NCBI GenBank assembly: GCA_033819885.1
Contig: JAQYUZ010000013.1
Span: forward strand, 186,001 to 250,000
DNA length: 64,000 nucleotides
Direction: 5' to 3'
From: Microbotryomycetes sp. JL201
Taxonomy: Eukaryota > Basidiomycota > Microbotryomycetes
The stretch's first letter is position 1; each line of letters starts with the position of its first letter. Both the position numbers and the translations under genes were made by a program. Below the pieces are notes generated by a model that was given only the letters and a program-made list of their open reading frames with translations, ran no database searches and was not told where the DNA came from. Below, one piece after another: positions 1 to 14,010 of this stretch.

Positions 1-1121
1 CACAGTCATGGCGTGTACACAACACTCGTTTGCTGCTGTTGTGTGACAGGGCGGCTAGACAGCCAAAAAGCGTTCAAGATCAAGCCGAGTCGGTGCAAGG
101 CCGGTATCTCTGCGCTTGGGCTGCTGGGCCTGACAGGCGTTTGTGCGCTTCTGCGCAGAAACAATAGGCCCGGGTTCACGATTTTGACTTGAACTGTTCT
201 CAAAGCGGGAGGGAATATCAGCTGCGCTATCCCTCTGCAGGAGCGCAGTCCACCCAGACACTCGGCGGCACGGCCAGCCTCCGCAACTGAGACATCGCCG
301 GATCCGAATGCGCGGGTCGATTGACGATCTCGAGCGAAATCGTCCCCATCTATGCGCGGCAGACAGACTTCTGAGACCGCTGTGCTGGGGCATCATGCCC
401 GTCTCACAAGTCTTGTACATCCCTCCCAGACTTCGGCGGCCCGAGCTGACTCAAGAAGGACGTCCGGAGAAAGTATGCAGGAGAATGCCAAGACTAATGG
501 AGAATGGAGATACACCGTAAGTACAGCATTCCAATACGAGTTGTTTTAAATATATCATAGCGGTGCATCGCTTGCAAGGAGGGGGTTGGGGGAGGGGGGG
601 GGGGGAGCTTTTGTTTCGAAATCGTCGAAGCGAGCCTGTACAGCGATTGACACACACTCAACACTCCGTCCCCACATAGGGCGTGCATCAAAGCTGACAG
701 GTTCTATCCTCTTGGCACCATCTGCTTGTAAAACTCTCTGGATCTAAGTACATGCCCGGAAGCGGGCCGGAACTGAGCAGGTCGTCGCCGAGTTTTGTCC
801 GTTGCCTTCCGATCCAAATAGTGGTTAGGTTTCGCTGGATAGGGTTCAAGACGGATAATATACGCACTCGGGTCCCGCGATTAACCATACGTTTGTGTTC
901 TTCTCTAGCTAGCGAGGTGGCAATTGCCACAAGCCACAGACCTTGAGAAGCGACGAGTCGGCTTTGGCCCTGCCATATGACTTCAATACATGATCTACAT
1001 CGAGCTTGCATCTCATGCACGGCTTGTATAACATTTTAATGGATCAGCGTCGTCGCCCCAGAGCGATTGCGATGGTCGATTTGCTCTCGTCCAAGCCTCC
1101 CACGAACGAGGGGGGCGGACT
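1..1121. other. Region without a recognisable gene
   Basis: Open frames of up to about 120 codons exist on both strands (for example 55-420 and 688-1020 on the minus strand), but none resembles a known family or has a convincing ATG and splice pattern. The right part is presumably the 5' flank of the Mediator gene that starts at 1122. Two ATGs upstream of it (1039 and near 1072) are out of frame with it and could act as short upstream ORFs if transcribed. The left edge may hold the end of a gene that lies outside the window. Confidence 0.4.
581..605 (+). repeat. G-rich tract with four-run G-quadruplex pattern
   Basis: The plus strand shows five Gs, TT, five Gs, A, then twelve Gs. Runs of G with very short loops fit the usual G-quadruplex motif. 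It lies in a region without a recognised gene. The homopolymer length may be unreliable. Confidence 0.7.
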
Positions 1122-2210
1122 ATGGACAACGATGTTGCATCATCGTCGGCTGCCAAGCCTTCTGCGGACGCTAATGTTGGCGCACAAGCGAGCACCTCCA
1201 AGCCGTCAGCCGTCGTTCCACGCGATTACCTAGTCGAGCCAGGCGGTGAGTTTGCGCCCTCAATGAACATCCAACAGTTGTCACGTAAAAGATTCCCGCT
1301 CACAACTTGCTGCAGGCCTGCGGCCGTCACCTTTGAGCGGTAGTCGCGATTTGGTCACACTCTTCGGACTCGAGTCAACGTACGACACGTACCTGAGACC
1401 GTACTTGCCCGAGTCGATTACGTCCGTCTCCGGTACCTCATCGAATGAAGTCGGCTTCAAGGGCAAGGGCAAGCAAGCTCAAGGTGACGGCGGGGAGGCG
1501 ACGTCTGTGTTCAAGGCTACCACCAGTGGCGGCATCGGCATTACATTGGGAGGCATCAAAATTGGAGAAGCTGGTACAGCGACAGGGACTGGCGATGTCG
1601 ATCAGAAGAAAGGCCCGGGCGGTGGCCGCCGTCTCAAGATGGAGAAGAACTATTCATACTTGGTACAGGACGTGCCTGGTGAGACCACAAACATGACGTT
1701 CCAGCTGCCGTCTTGCTGACACGGTTCGATATGCGATGTACAGGACGAAACACGATCAAGAAGGATCACTTTCTGCGAAACCTCGTCATGAATCCCGATT
1801 TTCAAGCTCCCGCTCCACTCGTTGCTGCAGCCAAGGCTCTGCAGAAGAAAAGGCACGAGCAAAAACATGCATTGGATCAAGCGGACGATGAGGATTCCGA
1901 CTCGATCGGCACTGCAGCGCGAGTGGCCGGCTTTGACGAGCAGACATTGAGGGAGGCTTTCACACTCAAAGCTGGGTTCCCGATACCAGGGTTCGACATG
2001 CTGATCTGGGAGAGTAACACTGAGGCCCCAGGGCACAAGAAGAAGGTTTGTCGCGGGCTCTCCGAGGTGATGCGACGTGACTGACGCACTCGTCTGTGCC
2101 TCTTTGTATGTGAGCAGAAGAAACGAAAACATTTCACGGATCCTTCCGTGAACCCAAGTGCGGGAGGCGCGGATGATGAACACCGTCAAAAGAAGATACG
2201 AAGAGAGTAA
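1122..2210 (+). CDS. MED19: Mediator complex subunit 19 (Rox3-like), about 293 aa
   Basis: Probable subunit of the Mediator head module, which links activators to RNA polymerase II in the nucleus. Four exons fit in frame: 1122-1245, 1316-1678, 1744-2045 and 2118-2210, all with GT-AG introns of 65-72 nt. The N-terminal part is Ser/Ala-rich. The conserved part has an LFGLESTYDTYLRPYLP block and a later YLVQDVPG..NTIKKDHFL block, the second formed across an intron, which matches the Med19 pattern of an LxGxYxL-like start followed by a DLPGK..IKKD-like stretch. The tail carries a basic KKKKRKH cluster typical of Med19 C-termini. The first in-frame ATG is 1122; earlier ATGs are in other frames. 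The gene converges on LAS1, leaving 93 bases between stop codons. The family call rests on motif pattern only, because fungal Med19 proteins diverge strongly. Confidence 0.72.
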
Positions 2211-2303
2211 ATCGCATGTGCTTATCCTCGTTGTGCTGTGAACAAGGGTTGTTGTAAAACACGATGGAAGTTCTGATCCAACAGGATCGCAAGAATGGCG
2301 AAT

Positions 2304-4137
2304 TCATGCATCTTTCCACCATTGCCAATCCAAGTCTGACAATCTTCCATCCGGCAACATTCCGATTGGACACGGCTTCCAATTTGGCACGAGCTTCCAA
2401 CCCTGAGTTCTCGTCAAGTCCGTGTCGGTCACGTCCATGGCGTCCGCGTTCGTTTGAGCGTGGATAGCCTGAGTGAAAGCCAGCGTAAATCTTGCGAATT
2501 CTAGGTGACACAGCTCGCACACCAGAAACTCACTAGTATCCTCTGATCGAGTTCTCGTCTTCTGATTTCCATCTCGTCGAGCTTCGTTACAAATTGATCC
2601 ACATCTAGTTGTTGCGGCAAACCGGTATCAAAGTTTCGCCTGGCGTTGACCAGTTTCTTGACCTTCAGATTGACATGCTCATCGTCCTTAGTCAAGTTTT
2701 CGACGAACGAAAGGGAACTATGGGGCGGAAACTCGTCAGCGTTGGCAAAGCGGATGACGTTTTCCCGGTAAGACCGACTTTGGACTAGCCGCCAAAAGAC
2801 ACGTTCGTACTGTCGACTGCATCAAGTCGTTGTCTTCGGCGTTCTTGACAAGCTCGATAATCCACGCAGAATACGTTGCTATCAGCGTCCTATCAATCTG
2901 ATTGACTTCAACTGCGGAGCAAGCCACGGTCAATTATGTTGCTCGCCCTTCCCTTTGAGAATATCAATCATGCGACTTGCGCTCTTCCGAAGTCAATGCG
3001 AGAACGTCAAGCATGCGCGATACGAGCGCTTCCAAGAAACCTTCGAAGGTGTCGTCAAGTCTGGAAAGTAGTGGTGACCAGATGCTCGACAACTCTCTTG
3101 ACAATGCAGGCTGTCTCGCCGATGCCCGTTTCCTGTCGAGCGCAGAGCATCGCTTAGCACCTGAGAACGAGAACGGGCTTCCAAGAGACCAAAAAACTTG
3201 CTTCTTGGCTGTGGGTACGAGGGCGCCTACTTGTACGAGCGCCTCGACAAGACCTTCGATTGCTCTGTCTCGCCCTCTGCCGAACGACTCTGCCTCTCCG
3301 ACCCAAGCTTCGATACCCCGAATACACTTCTGAACATCAGACTTGACCTTGTTGACCTGAGACGCGTCTCGGACTGATGTCTTTGCAAAGCCTTTGTACG
3401 CTGCTAGCAAAGCACGCAGGTCGTCCAAGGGCAAAAGCGGCTGCGTGGCACCGGAGCCTGAAATTGTCTTGACCCAGTAGTTGGTATACAGCCAGTCGAG
3501 AGCCTATAAGCGAGGGTTATGTGAGTTTGGCGGGACATGGAGATGTGCAGGGATAGAGTGGCGGTACCTGTTTTGCGGCGTCCTGCAGGACGACGAGCGA
3601 GGGCAGGTGCTCATGAGTCGCTGCATGCCTCAATTCGACGAACCACAAAGGTAGACCAATTTGTGTCGCCAACGTTGCCATGGACCGCGCATAGTACGTC
3701 GTTTGGAGCGGGTCGATCAACGAGTTGACGAACCTGGCGTTGGGCAGATATCAGTGATCCTGTGATTCAGAATAAGCTCGCGCACATAACCAACCTGATC
3801 AATGCCATCGAGTACCCCAGTCGTTGTTCGAGCTCTGTTGGTCTGACAGAAGCCCCGACATTACCAGAATCCCTCAGCACGAGCTCGAGGAAGGCGGCCG
3901 TGCTCTCTGCCGCGTGCGGGCAGTTTCCTCGCAGCATCCATACTTCAATCTGAGATGCAAATGATGCCAGCTCGTTAGCACGTCTGTGCTGGACCACGAA
4001 AAAAAGTCAGTGGCCGCGAGACGCACGAGCTGACAGCCTTGACGCTGGCTGTCACTGTCGCCATCGCTATTGTATATCAGTTCAAAGACGTGTCTGAACT
4101 CGTCGAACGTTGTCCATGGCACGATCCGCGGCAGCAT
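2304..4137 (-). CDS. LAS1: LAS1-like pre-rRNA (ITS2) endoribonuclease
   Basis: Las1 is the HEPN-type nuclease that cleaves ITS2 during 60S ribosomal subunit maturation, in complex with Grc3. The start at 4137 gives MLPRIVPWTTFDEF, matching the conserved fungal N-terminus. Next come an LPHAVEST-like motif (NCPHAAESTAAFLEL), YSMALIRFVNSLIDPLQ, and the HEPN signature IGLPLWFVELRHAATHEHLP with RHxxTH catalytic residues, then ALDWLYTNYW. The last exon ends with WKLVPNWKPCPIGMLP, the conserved Las1 C-terminal motif. Exons I can place: 4027-4137, 3795-3988, 3568-3733, 2977-3503, then from about 2889, and 2304-2468. The first intron is only 38 nt. The fifth exon shows a one-base frame break near 2810 with coding-like sequence on both sides (see findings). 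It is divergent from DBP2. Confidence 0.88.
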
Positions 4138-4444
4138 GGCCGTTCTGCCCTTGTCCTCCTCGGATCCGCAGCGACCGCGGCGAAACTTCTTGGGAAACGG
4201 TGGCACAGGCGGCTGTCGGCTGGCGAACACCAGGCCGAGGACATTGTCACAGATGTTTTCTACAAATCTGGTTTCTCATGAGATAACAAATCATTTTTTC
4301 CTAGCCGCGGAAGCTGAACCCCCTGTTCCAAACCGGGAATTTGGAACGCTCCGCGCTCGGATCGCCTCTCTTCACCTTCATCCTCTCGCCTTTCAGCAGG
4401 CTCTACACATCACATCCACTCACTTCTTCTTTCTTCTCAGCATC
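4138..4444. promoter_or_regulatory. Divergent intergenic region LAS1 / DBP2
   Basis: These 307 bases lie between the LAS1 and DBP2 start codons and must hold both 5' UTRs and promoters. The part next to DBP2 is pyrimidine-rich (about 4365-4440), as is common just upstream of highly expressed fungal genes. I see no clear TATA box. Confidence 0.5.
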
Positions 4445-7693
<3,249 letters not shown>

Positions 7694-8071
7694 GCACACA
7701 TTAAAGCGCTCCCGCGCGCCATTCGAGCGTTCAGACCTCATGCGGGCCTGTGTGCGCCACCTGGTTTGCTTCTCTTCTCCTTTCTTCTGTGGTTCTGCGT
7801 GCCAAGCAATGATGACGAGTTCTACGAGTGATCTCGCTCTGGCACCAGTTGTTTTGCGTGGTGGTGTTTTCTTAAACTTAGATCTGTCCAGTCAAGACTT
7901 GTTCGCTGCAAGGCTCGAGTTTGTGGATTCGGCGCCTTATCGATGCGCGTGTGTGTATCATTAGTAGTAGAGTTGCTTTGCAATCATTTTTCGCTCGACG
8001 TTAAAGTACTTCAGCTTTTGAACTCGATCGACCGAGGTTGGGCTTTTGGCAGTTCTGCACATGAAGGTTCG
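7694..8071 (+). other. DBP2 3' flank and ARV1 5' flank
   Basis: These 378 bases between two genes on the same strand carry the DBP2 3' UTR and the ARV1 promoter. Part of the interval is open in the ARV1 frame (7943-8071), but the first in-frame ATG before the zinc-motif exon is at 8072. No other feature is seen. Confidence 0.4.
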
Positions 8072-9409
8072 ATGACGCGCATCGACGCTGTCGCGCCTGC
8101 TCAACAGCATCCTCGGCTGTGTGGATCTGCACGAGAACAAGAAGAAGCGACGCATGCATTCGTGTGCATTAACTGTTCGAGGCCCGTCGCGTCGCTTTGT
8201 ACGTCGATCAACGGCCTATTTTGACCTAACAAAGAGCTGTATTTGCCCACTCAAATCTCGATCCAAACAGACATGACGTACCCGAATCCGTCCAACACGT
8301 CCCTGCTGCAGTGTACTCACTGCCCGGAGCTAGCAGACGTGCTGCAAACCATGACCTTCCAACACGTTCTTGTCGACTTGATGTTGCTCAAACCAAGAGT
8401 GTACAGGCATTTATTGGTCAACAGAAAGAGACGCTCGTCAGCAGAAACCTTTGCCGACAAGGACAAGGAAGGCGATGGAGGAAGCCGCGAATCTAGACGA
8501 GCCGACGCCGATGATACGGACATGTTGAGGGCAGAGTCGAGTACAAACCCGTTCATTGTCGGTGCTTGCGTGACGGGTCTGGACGCTTGTCAGTTTCGAT
8601 CGGGATGCCGAAGCGCCACTGTGGTTGCTGACCTGTTCTTACTGGACTGGCAAAGACATTCGTTGCGCAAACAATTGGTCGGGGACACATTCACCAATCG
8701 AAGCCTTTGTGAGAGCCTTGGTGACGTCTGTATTTGGTGCGTCAGCTCTGGTGGACGATGCAATGCCAATCGCTGACCGAACGGCGTCAAATTTCAGAAA
8801 CTGCAACACTGTACGCGAGTGTGTTTGTTGTAGCATACTTGTCGACATTCGTGCCGTCTCGGTCTGGCTCGACCAAATCATTGTACGCGCTCATCTCCTT
8901 CTCACCTCTTCACACTTTGACGGCGGTCGAGCTTGTATTGAAACAGGTGCGGCCTCAACCTTTTGCCCCTCACTTTGTTCTACTCGTCTATACCTACTTT
9001 GTTCATGTTGTCCGTCTCGACTTTGATCTGGCCCAACGAATATCGATCACCATCCGTCACCGGTTCCGAATCTCTGGTAGTCTCAAAAGACTCGACCACA
9101 TTCTTCCCAGCTCTGGTTGCCAACTTCAAGTCGCTTGTCGAACGTTCCGAATTTGCCAAACGAGGTTCTCAAACCTCGAGATCGTTGATGACAATCTTGC
9201 ATCTCTTCGTCCCATTGTTCGACACTTCTCATCTATCAAACAAAGTCAACTCTGACTGGGCAAACGAACTTCTATTACGAAACGTCGTAGGTGGCCTGAG
9301 CGCTCTCGTTGGCGTTTCTGTGCTCATGAACGCATCCAAGACTCGAACTTGTTTGATTCTCGCGGGCGCTAGTCTATTGAAAGCTTGTTGTTGTAGCGTA
9401 CTGAAATGA
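8072..9409 (+). CDS. ARV1: ARV1 family ER lipid-homeostasis protein, about 357 aa
   Basis: Arv1 is an ER membrane protein that affects sterol, sphingolipid and GPI-anchor intermediate transport. Exons 8072-8198, 8271-8588, 8656-8736, 8798-8882 and 8947-9409 join in one frame with GT-AG introns of 61-72 nt. The N-terminal ARV homology domain is clear: a first CxxC in VCINCSRPVASLY, a second CxxC in LLQCTHCPELADV, then VDLMLLKPRVYRHLLVNR. The rest is hydrophobic, with likely transmembrane segments around ATLYASVFVVAYLSTF, NLLPLTLFYSSIPTLFMLSV and LMTILHLFVPLF. It ends in RNVVGGLSALVGVSVLMNA, which fits the Arv1 C-terminal membrane region. A 29-residue leader precedes the zinc motif, longer than in yeast Arv1, so initiation nearer the motif is possible. 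It converges on the kinesin gene. Confidence 0.9.
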
Positions 9410-9508
9410 AATCCGAATAGAAATCTATTATTCACAGAGACACAGTCCAGAACAACATGATCGCATATGTCAGATACGAGAAACAAATACAGCTGGCGAG
9501 AAAAGTCT

Positions 9509-12500
9509 TCATCTCGACCGATTGCTCAATAGCATGACCGATCCGCTCTTCTTTAATGTGTTCCTCGTCTCCTTGCTCAAAAACTCATACCTTCCAAACT
9601 CGGCGTCTTCCGCAATATTATCGTCATCGCTGTCATCGTACATCGGTCCGGCGGCATGGCCCTTTGGCTCGTGCGCGACGTCAAACTCTTGGTCGAAAGT
9701 GGACGAGCGACGACCGTGCCCTCGCTGAATGGGTGCAAACGTCGACGAGGAAGACACGTCCGGCGAACGTTCAGCGATGATTGGGCAAAACAGGTGTGCG
9801 CCCCCGACCAAGCCGCCGAACGATATTGTTGATGTCGAGCTTGGCAGTCCAGGCTGTAGTTGAGTAGGAGTTGACTCTGACGGAGGGGAGCAGTCCAGAG
9901 CCATGTCCGCATGCTGCTGAAGGGGAAGCTTGCCCATGATCAGGTCATACGAAGTCTGGATCCGATCAATAATGAACTTTTCCATTTTCTTGATGCGCTG
10001 CGTCAGGGTGTCAAAGTCAGCAAGCAACATGTCTCTTGCGGCTTCGTCGGCTCACATTACGCTCAAACTCGAGCTCGTCCCTCAACCTCCGCTCCGTCTC
10101 GATTCTCTTTTCAATCTCTCGCTTGAAACGCATCTCCATCCTCTTCATCTCGGCATCGTTGTCTTGGTTCTTGATAACGACCAACATTTCCTGGTTCTCC
10201 TTGACCAATTGAGCAATCTTGGCATCCTTCGAACTCTCGCTGGCAAAGTCGCTCAAATGCTGCAACTTCTCCTGTTCGAGTTCCGAAATCCGTCGTTTCA
10301 AGTCGGCATTTTCCGATTTGAGATAGTCGATCTCATCATTTGCTTCGTCGAGCCGTTCAACCAGTGTTGCTCCCGAAGACGCCGCGTCGCCCTCGTCTTC
10401 CTCCGAGACAGTCTCTGGACGTGCTGCTTGACTGCGACGACCAGCCTTGAGCGGGCTCACTGGTCGTGAAGGTTGCATCTAGGGCTAAAAGTTAGAAAGG
10501 GAAACCCGGACAATGATGCAAAACTGCTTACACTCCGTCGGCGGTCGCCGACATCCCGACTTGTTACGATCAATGACCGCAGATCACTGAGCTGATTTTG
10601 CATTTCCTGCATCTGACTCGTCTGTGACATATACAACAATATGAGTGGTATTCACGGCCGGCCTTCCATCACATGACTTACCGCTTCGGTGCCTTGTATT
10701 GCAGTGGTCGTTGGTGTACCAGGCGCAGACCCACTTTGAGCTGCTTGCAGAGCAACCTGTAATCTGACAATCTCGGCTCGATATTTCGTGATCAAAGCCT
10801 TGTCGTCGATAACCTCGTTGACGACGGCCTTGAGCTGAACCTTTTTGACACGCGTGGCGAACTGTTTGATAGGGAATTGCGGTGAGCGTGAGAGAAGGCT
10901 GCTGATCAATCATGACGGACCTTGAGCGTCGATTTTGATTCCTCGACAGCCGAAGGCGACGGGTTAATTGTCGCAATGACGGCGACTCTCGCGTCCCCAG
11001 ACAATGAAGGCTGAAGAATCTGGGTTAACTTGGAATCTCGATACGGCACATGTGGTCTGAAACATATTGTCAACTCGGAACAACAAACTTTGCGGCAGCG
11101 TGTCCTCACTTTCGTTTGGTATCCTCAGTCAAAGATGCGATGACTTTTTCCAGCGTCAAGAGACTATGAATGGGCATCACTCTTAGTCCATCCTCACTTG
11201 GCAAGCTCAGCGAGCTTACCTCTTGTTGATGAATGCTCCTTCACTCCGTCTCTCTGCCTGACTCGTTGCTTGTTCACTTCCGGCGAGATCGATCAGACTC
11301 AAGCGGCTCATGCGAACCGAGCCGCCGCAACTTGTCGCCGATCGCGGGGTACCCGGTGCGCCTCTCAGCTCTCCTGCAGCGGAGACAATGAAATCGTCTC
11401 TAGCTCTCGATTCAATTGTCTTTTTGTTCAGATCGAATCAGCTTTCACCCCCTCAAAAAGAGCGGACCACTAACCATTTGGAACAAGCTGTGAGACCGAG
11501 AGCTGGTTTCGTTGAAGTCCGTTGCTCCGACGCTCCTGCTGGCTTCTCCGCGCCTCAACAGCGCAGCAACTTGTGCTTCGTGCGTGACAACTTCCTCCCG
11601 CAAAGGCGAAACAAAAAAGCGTTTCTGAAAGTTGGAGAATCTGGTTGAGGGGCAGCCAAGAGAAAGCCGGAGCGGAAACGTACCTTCTCGTCTTGACGAA
11701 TTCTCAAGGCCCCGGTCTCGGGCGCTAGCAGATCTTTGAGCGTCTCATTATAAATCTCGAGATAAGATGCCCGTAACAGAAATTCTTGTTCAGGATGCTG
11801 TGATTCCACTCTCAGCGACTTCGATCGTTGATGGGTATTGATTTGCTCACCTCTCGGATATAGGCAAAGATCTCAGCCACGGACTGGGGAATAATGCCGG
11901 GGTTGGCGGCATTTCCGGTCTGCGCACAATCCTGTCAGCTCTTTGAAAGAGTATGCCTGCGGATTGACATACCAGAGTGAAAGTTTTGCCCGAGGCTGTC
12001 TGACCGTATGCGAAAATGACGCTGTCAAAGCCTTCCATCGCAGCCCTGTCGATGCAGATGTCAGCATCTGCTTTTCGACAAATTGACATGGGACGAACAG
12101 CACGAGATCCTTTCCAGCTTCTTCATACACACAAGCGTTGTCCGACCCCGTGACGACCGAGTCTAAGGTCGGCACTTAAGCAGTCCGTCTCGAAGCATAC
12201 AAGATTGGATGCTTACCGAACAAGAACTCCTGATTTCCCGTCTTTAGCTGCACTCTACCTGTCGCCTCGTCCGTTGTCCAAGCTTGTTCGTCGTTCACGG
12301 TATCGGAGCTAACCAGCTTCGCCGCAGGAGGTCGAACACTGAATGCAAGGCACCACTCAGTGACAAGTTCCGCATCTCCAGAGGTGAGCTGAAGCTCACC
12401 GAACGCAAACGAGCACGTTATCTTTACCCTTTGCGCTGCGATACATTCTCGCACTACCTGTCATGCTCGTAAAAGCGGCTTGCTCCGTTACGAGCCTGCC

Positions 12501-13304
12501 CATGTCGCCGTTTGCTGCCCTTCGCGAAGGCGTGGCCGTCACTACGTTTGGATGCATGTTCAGTTCCGGATGATTTGTATCGAACGAGCCGTATTGACTA
12601 TAGCTGGGTGATGTTACGGCGTGCGAGCTCGATAGATGGCCAGCCACCTGTTTCTTCGCCGCGACGCCGGTCACGTTGCCGAGTCCAGATCTAGGCGTGC
12701 ATGATACGACATTGTCTGTTCCAACGAGCGCAGGTTTTTTTCGAGGCGTCGCGACAGCCGTGACCTTTGCTCTGATCTTGGGTGCCGTTGATAATGGCGA
12801 ACTGTTGCACATGAAAGTGCTCGGTCCACTAGCGCCGGCATGAGTCGTGTCAATTTGTGTGTTACTGGCGAGAGGTCTGAGCGATGGCGTTGACTTTTTG
12901 GCACCGAGTACGCGCGGTTGCAACAGAACGGTGGCACCGGAGGAGTTTGACGTCGGCGACAGCAAGTTGAATTTGGGTGGCGGTGCCATTGGACTTGCGA
13001 CAGGCTGTTTTTGATACGTGTACTGTGACATGACGTTATGTTGCGTGCTTGGCGTCAACAAGTTGGTCCGGACGGCTGTCGACTCGCGCGGACTCGTCGG
13101 GGGCGACAACGAAGGTGTTGACCCGCACGTCGACGAGCTACCATGCTTTCTGATAGGTACAAAGAGCGATCGGCCCGGCGTTGGTAAACCATACGGGGCT
13201 GTGTCAAGAGTGCTCGGGCCATGTTGAGTGACGACGGGGCCCGGCCTCGGTGACGGCATGCTCGTAGCCGCTCCACCGCCCTGCCAGTGAGGGGCAGATG
13301 CCAT
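9509..13304 (-). CDS. Kinesin-7 (Kip2/Tea2/CENP-E-like) motor protein
   Basis: Microtubule motor with a central head. The order is a Ser/Pro/Thr-rich N-terminal extension of about 300 residues, then the motor: [16 protein letters not shown], the P-loop [31 protein letters not shown], switch [16 protein letters not shown], a [18 protein letters not shown] segment, and [20 protein letters not shown] with a [16 protein letters not shown] end. Coiled coil follows (about 10020-10480: [29 protein letters not shown]). The tail is acidic and Ser-rich and ends in LLSNRSR. An N-terminal extension before the motor is typical of fungal Kip2/Tea2 proteins, which move to plus ends and regulate microtubule length. 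Many short introns split the motor. The start at 13304 (MASAPHWQ) is chosen; an in-frame ATG at 13415 is an alternative. It converges on ARV1. Confidence 0.88.
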
Positions 13305-13583
13305 GCTCCTGTGGCAGTGTGGCTCGTCTGGGCGGGCGAGGAGGGTGCCGCCGGTGAGAGAACAATTCAATCTCAACTCCGAAGCGGTCGACCAAGCGCT
13401 GTTGCGGGGTATCATATGGTGAATTGCAAGCAAGCAAGCTCGTAAGCAGTCAGAGGTACAAAACGACTTGAACTTTCATGGGAGGAAACCCCATGGCTAC
13501 AGAGTTGAACCGAAATATACAAACGTGTAGGTGCGCGTAGCACCTCGATGACATCCATTCGACAATTCGCAAGTAAAGCTGCA

Positions 13584-13975
13584 TTACTTCTTGTCCTCGA
13601 TAATGACGATATCCTCCCAAGTCTCCATCATTTCGCCGTCGTCGACGCCCTCAAAGGCGTCTTCGACATCGTCTTCCGAAATATCGACGCTTCTTGTCTC
13701 TTTGGCGCCACGTTTCGCAAAGTGCTCATACATGGCCGTCGGAAGCACCGTCCTAATCTTGTGTTCGCTGCCACGCTTGATCATTTTGCCACCGTTCACT
13801 GCGGCCGGCGCAGGTACGACCGGCAAGGCGATCGGACTAGCTTTTCCTAGCTTTGCCGCTTCAGACATGGATGCCATGACCGCCGCGATGATTTTGCCAG
13901 CCTCCTCCGTTGAATTTCTGGGAATGCCGCTCGCGTTGGGCCGTTTCTTGCTCGATACGGGTCGAGAAGCCGGCA

Positions 13976-14010
<35 letters not shown>

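Noticed and set aside
841-870. GGGTTCAAGAC-like sequence considered as a tRNA B-box
   Set aside because: No matching A-box, acceptor stem or cloverleaf could be built around it. No tRNA was found anywhere in the window.
688-1020. 110-codon minus-strand open frame in the left region
   Set aside because: No recognised family, no splice-supported extension, and composition like random sequence.
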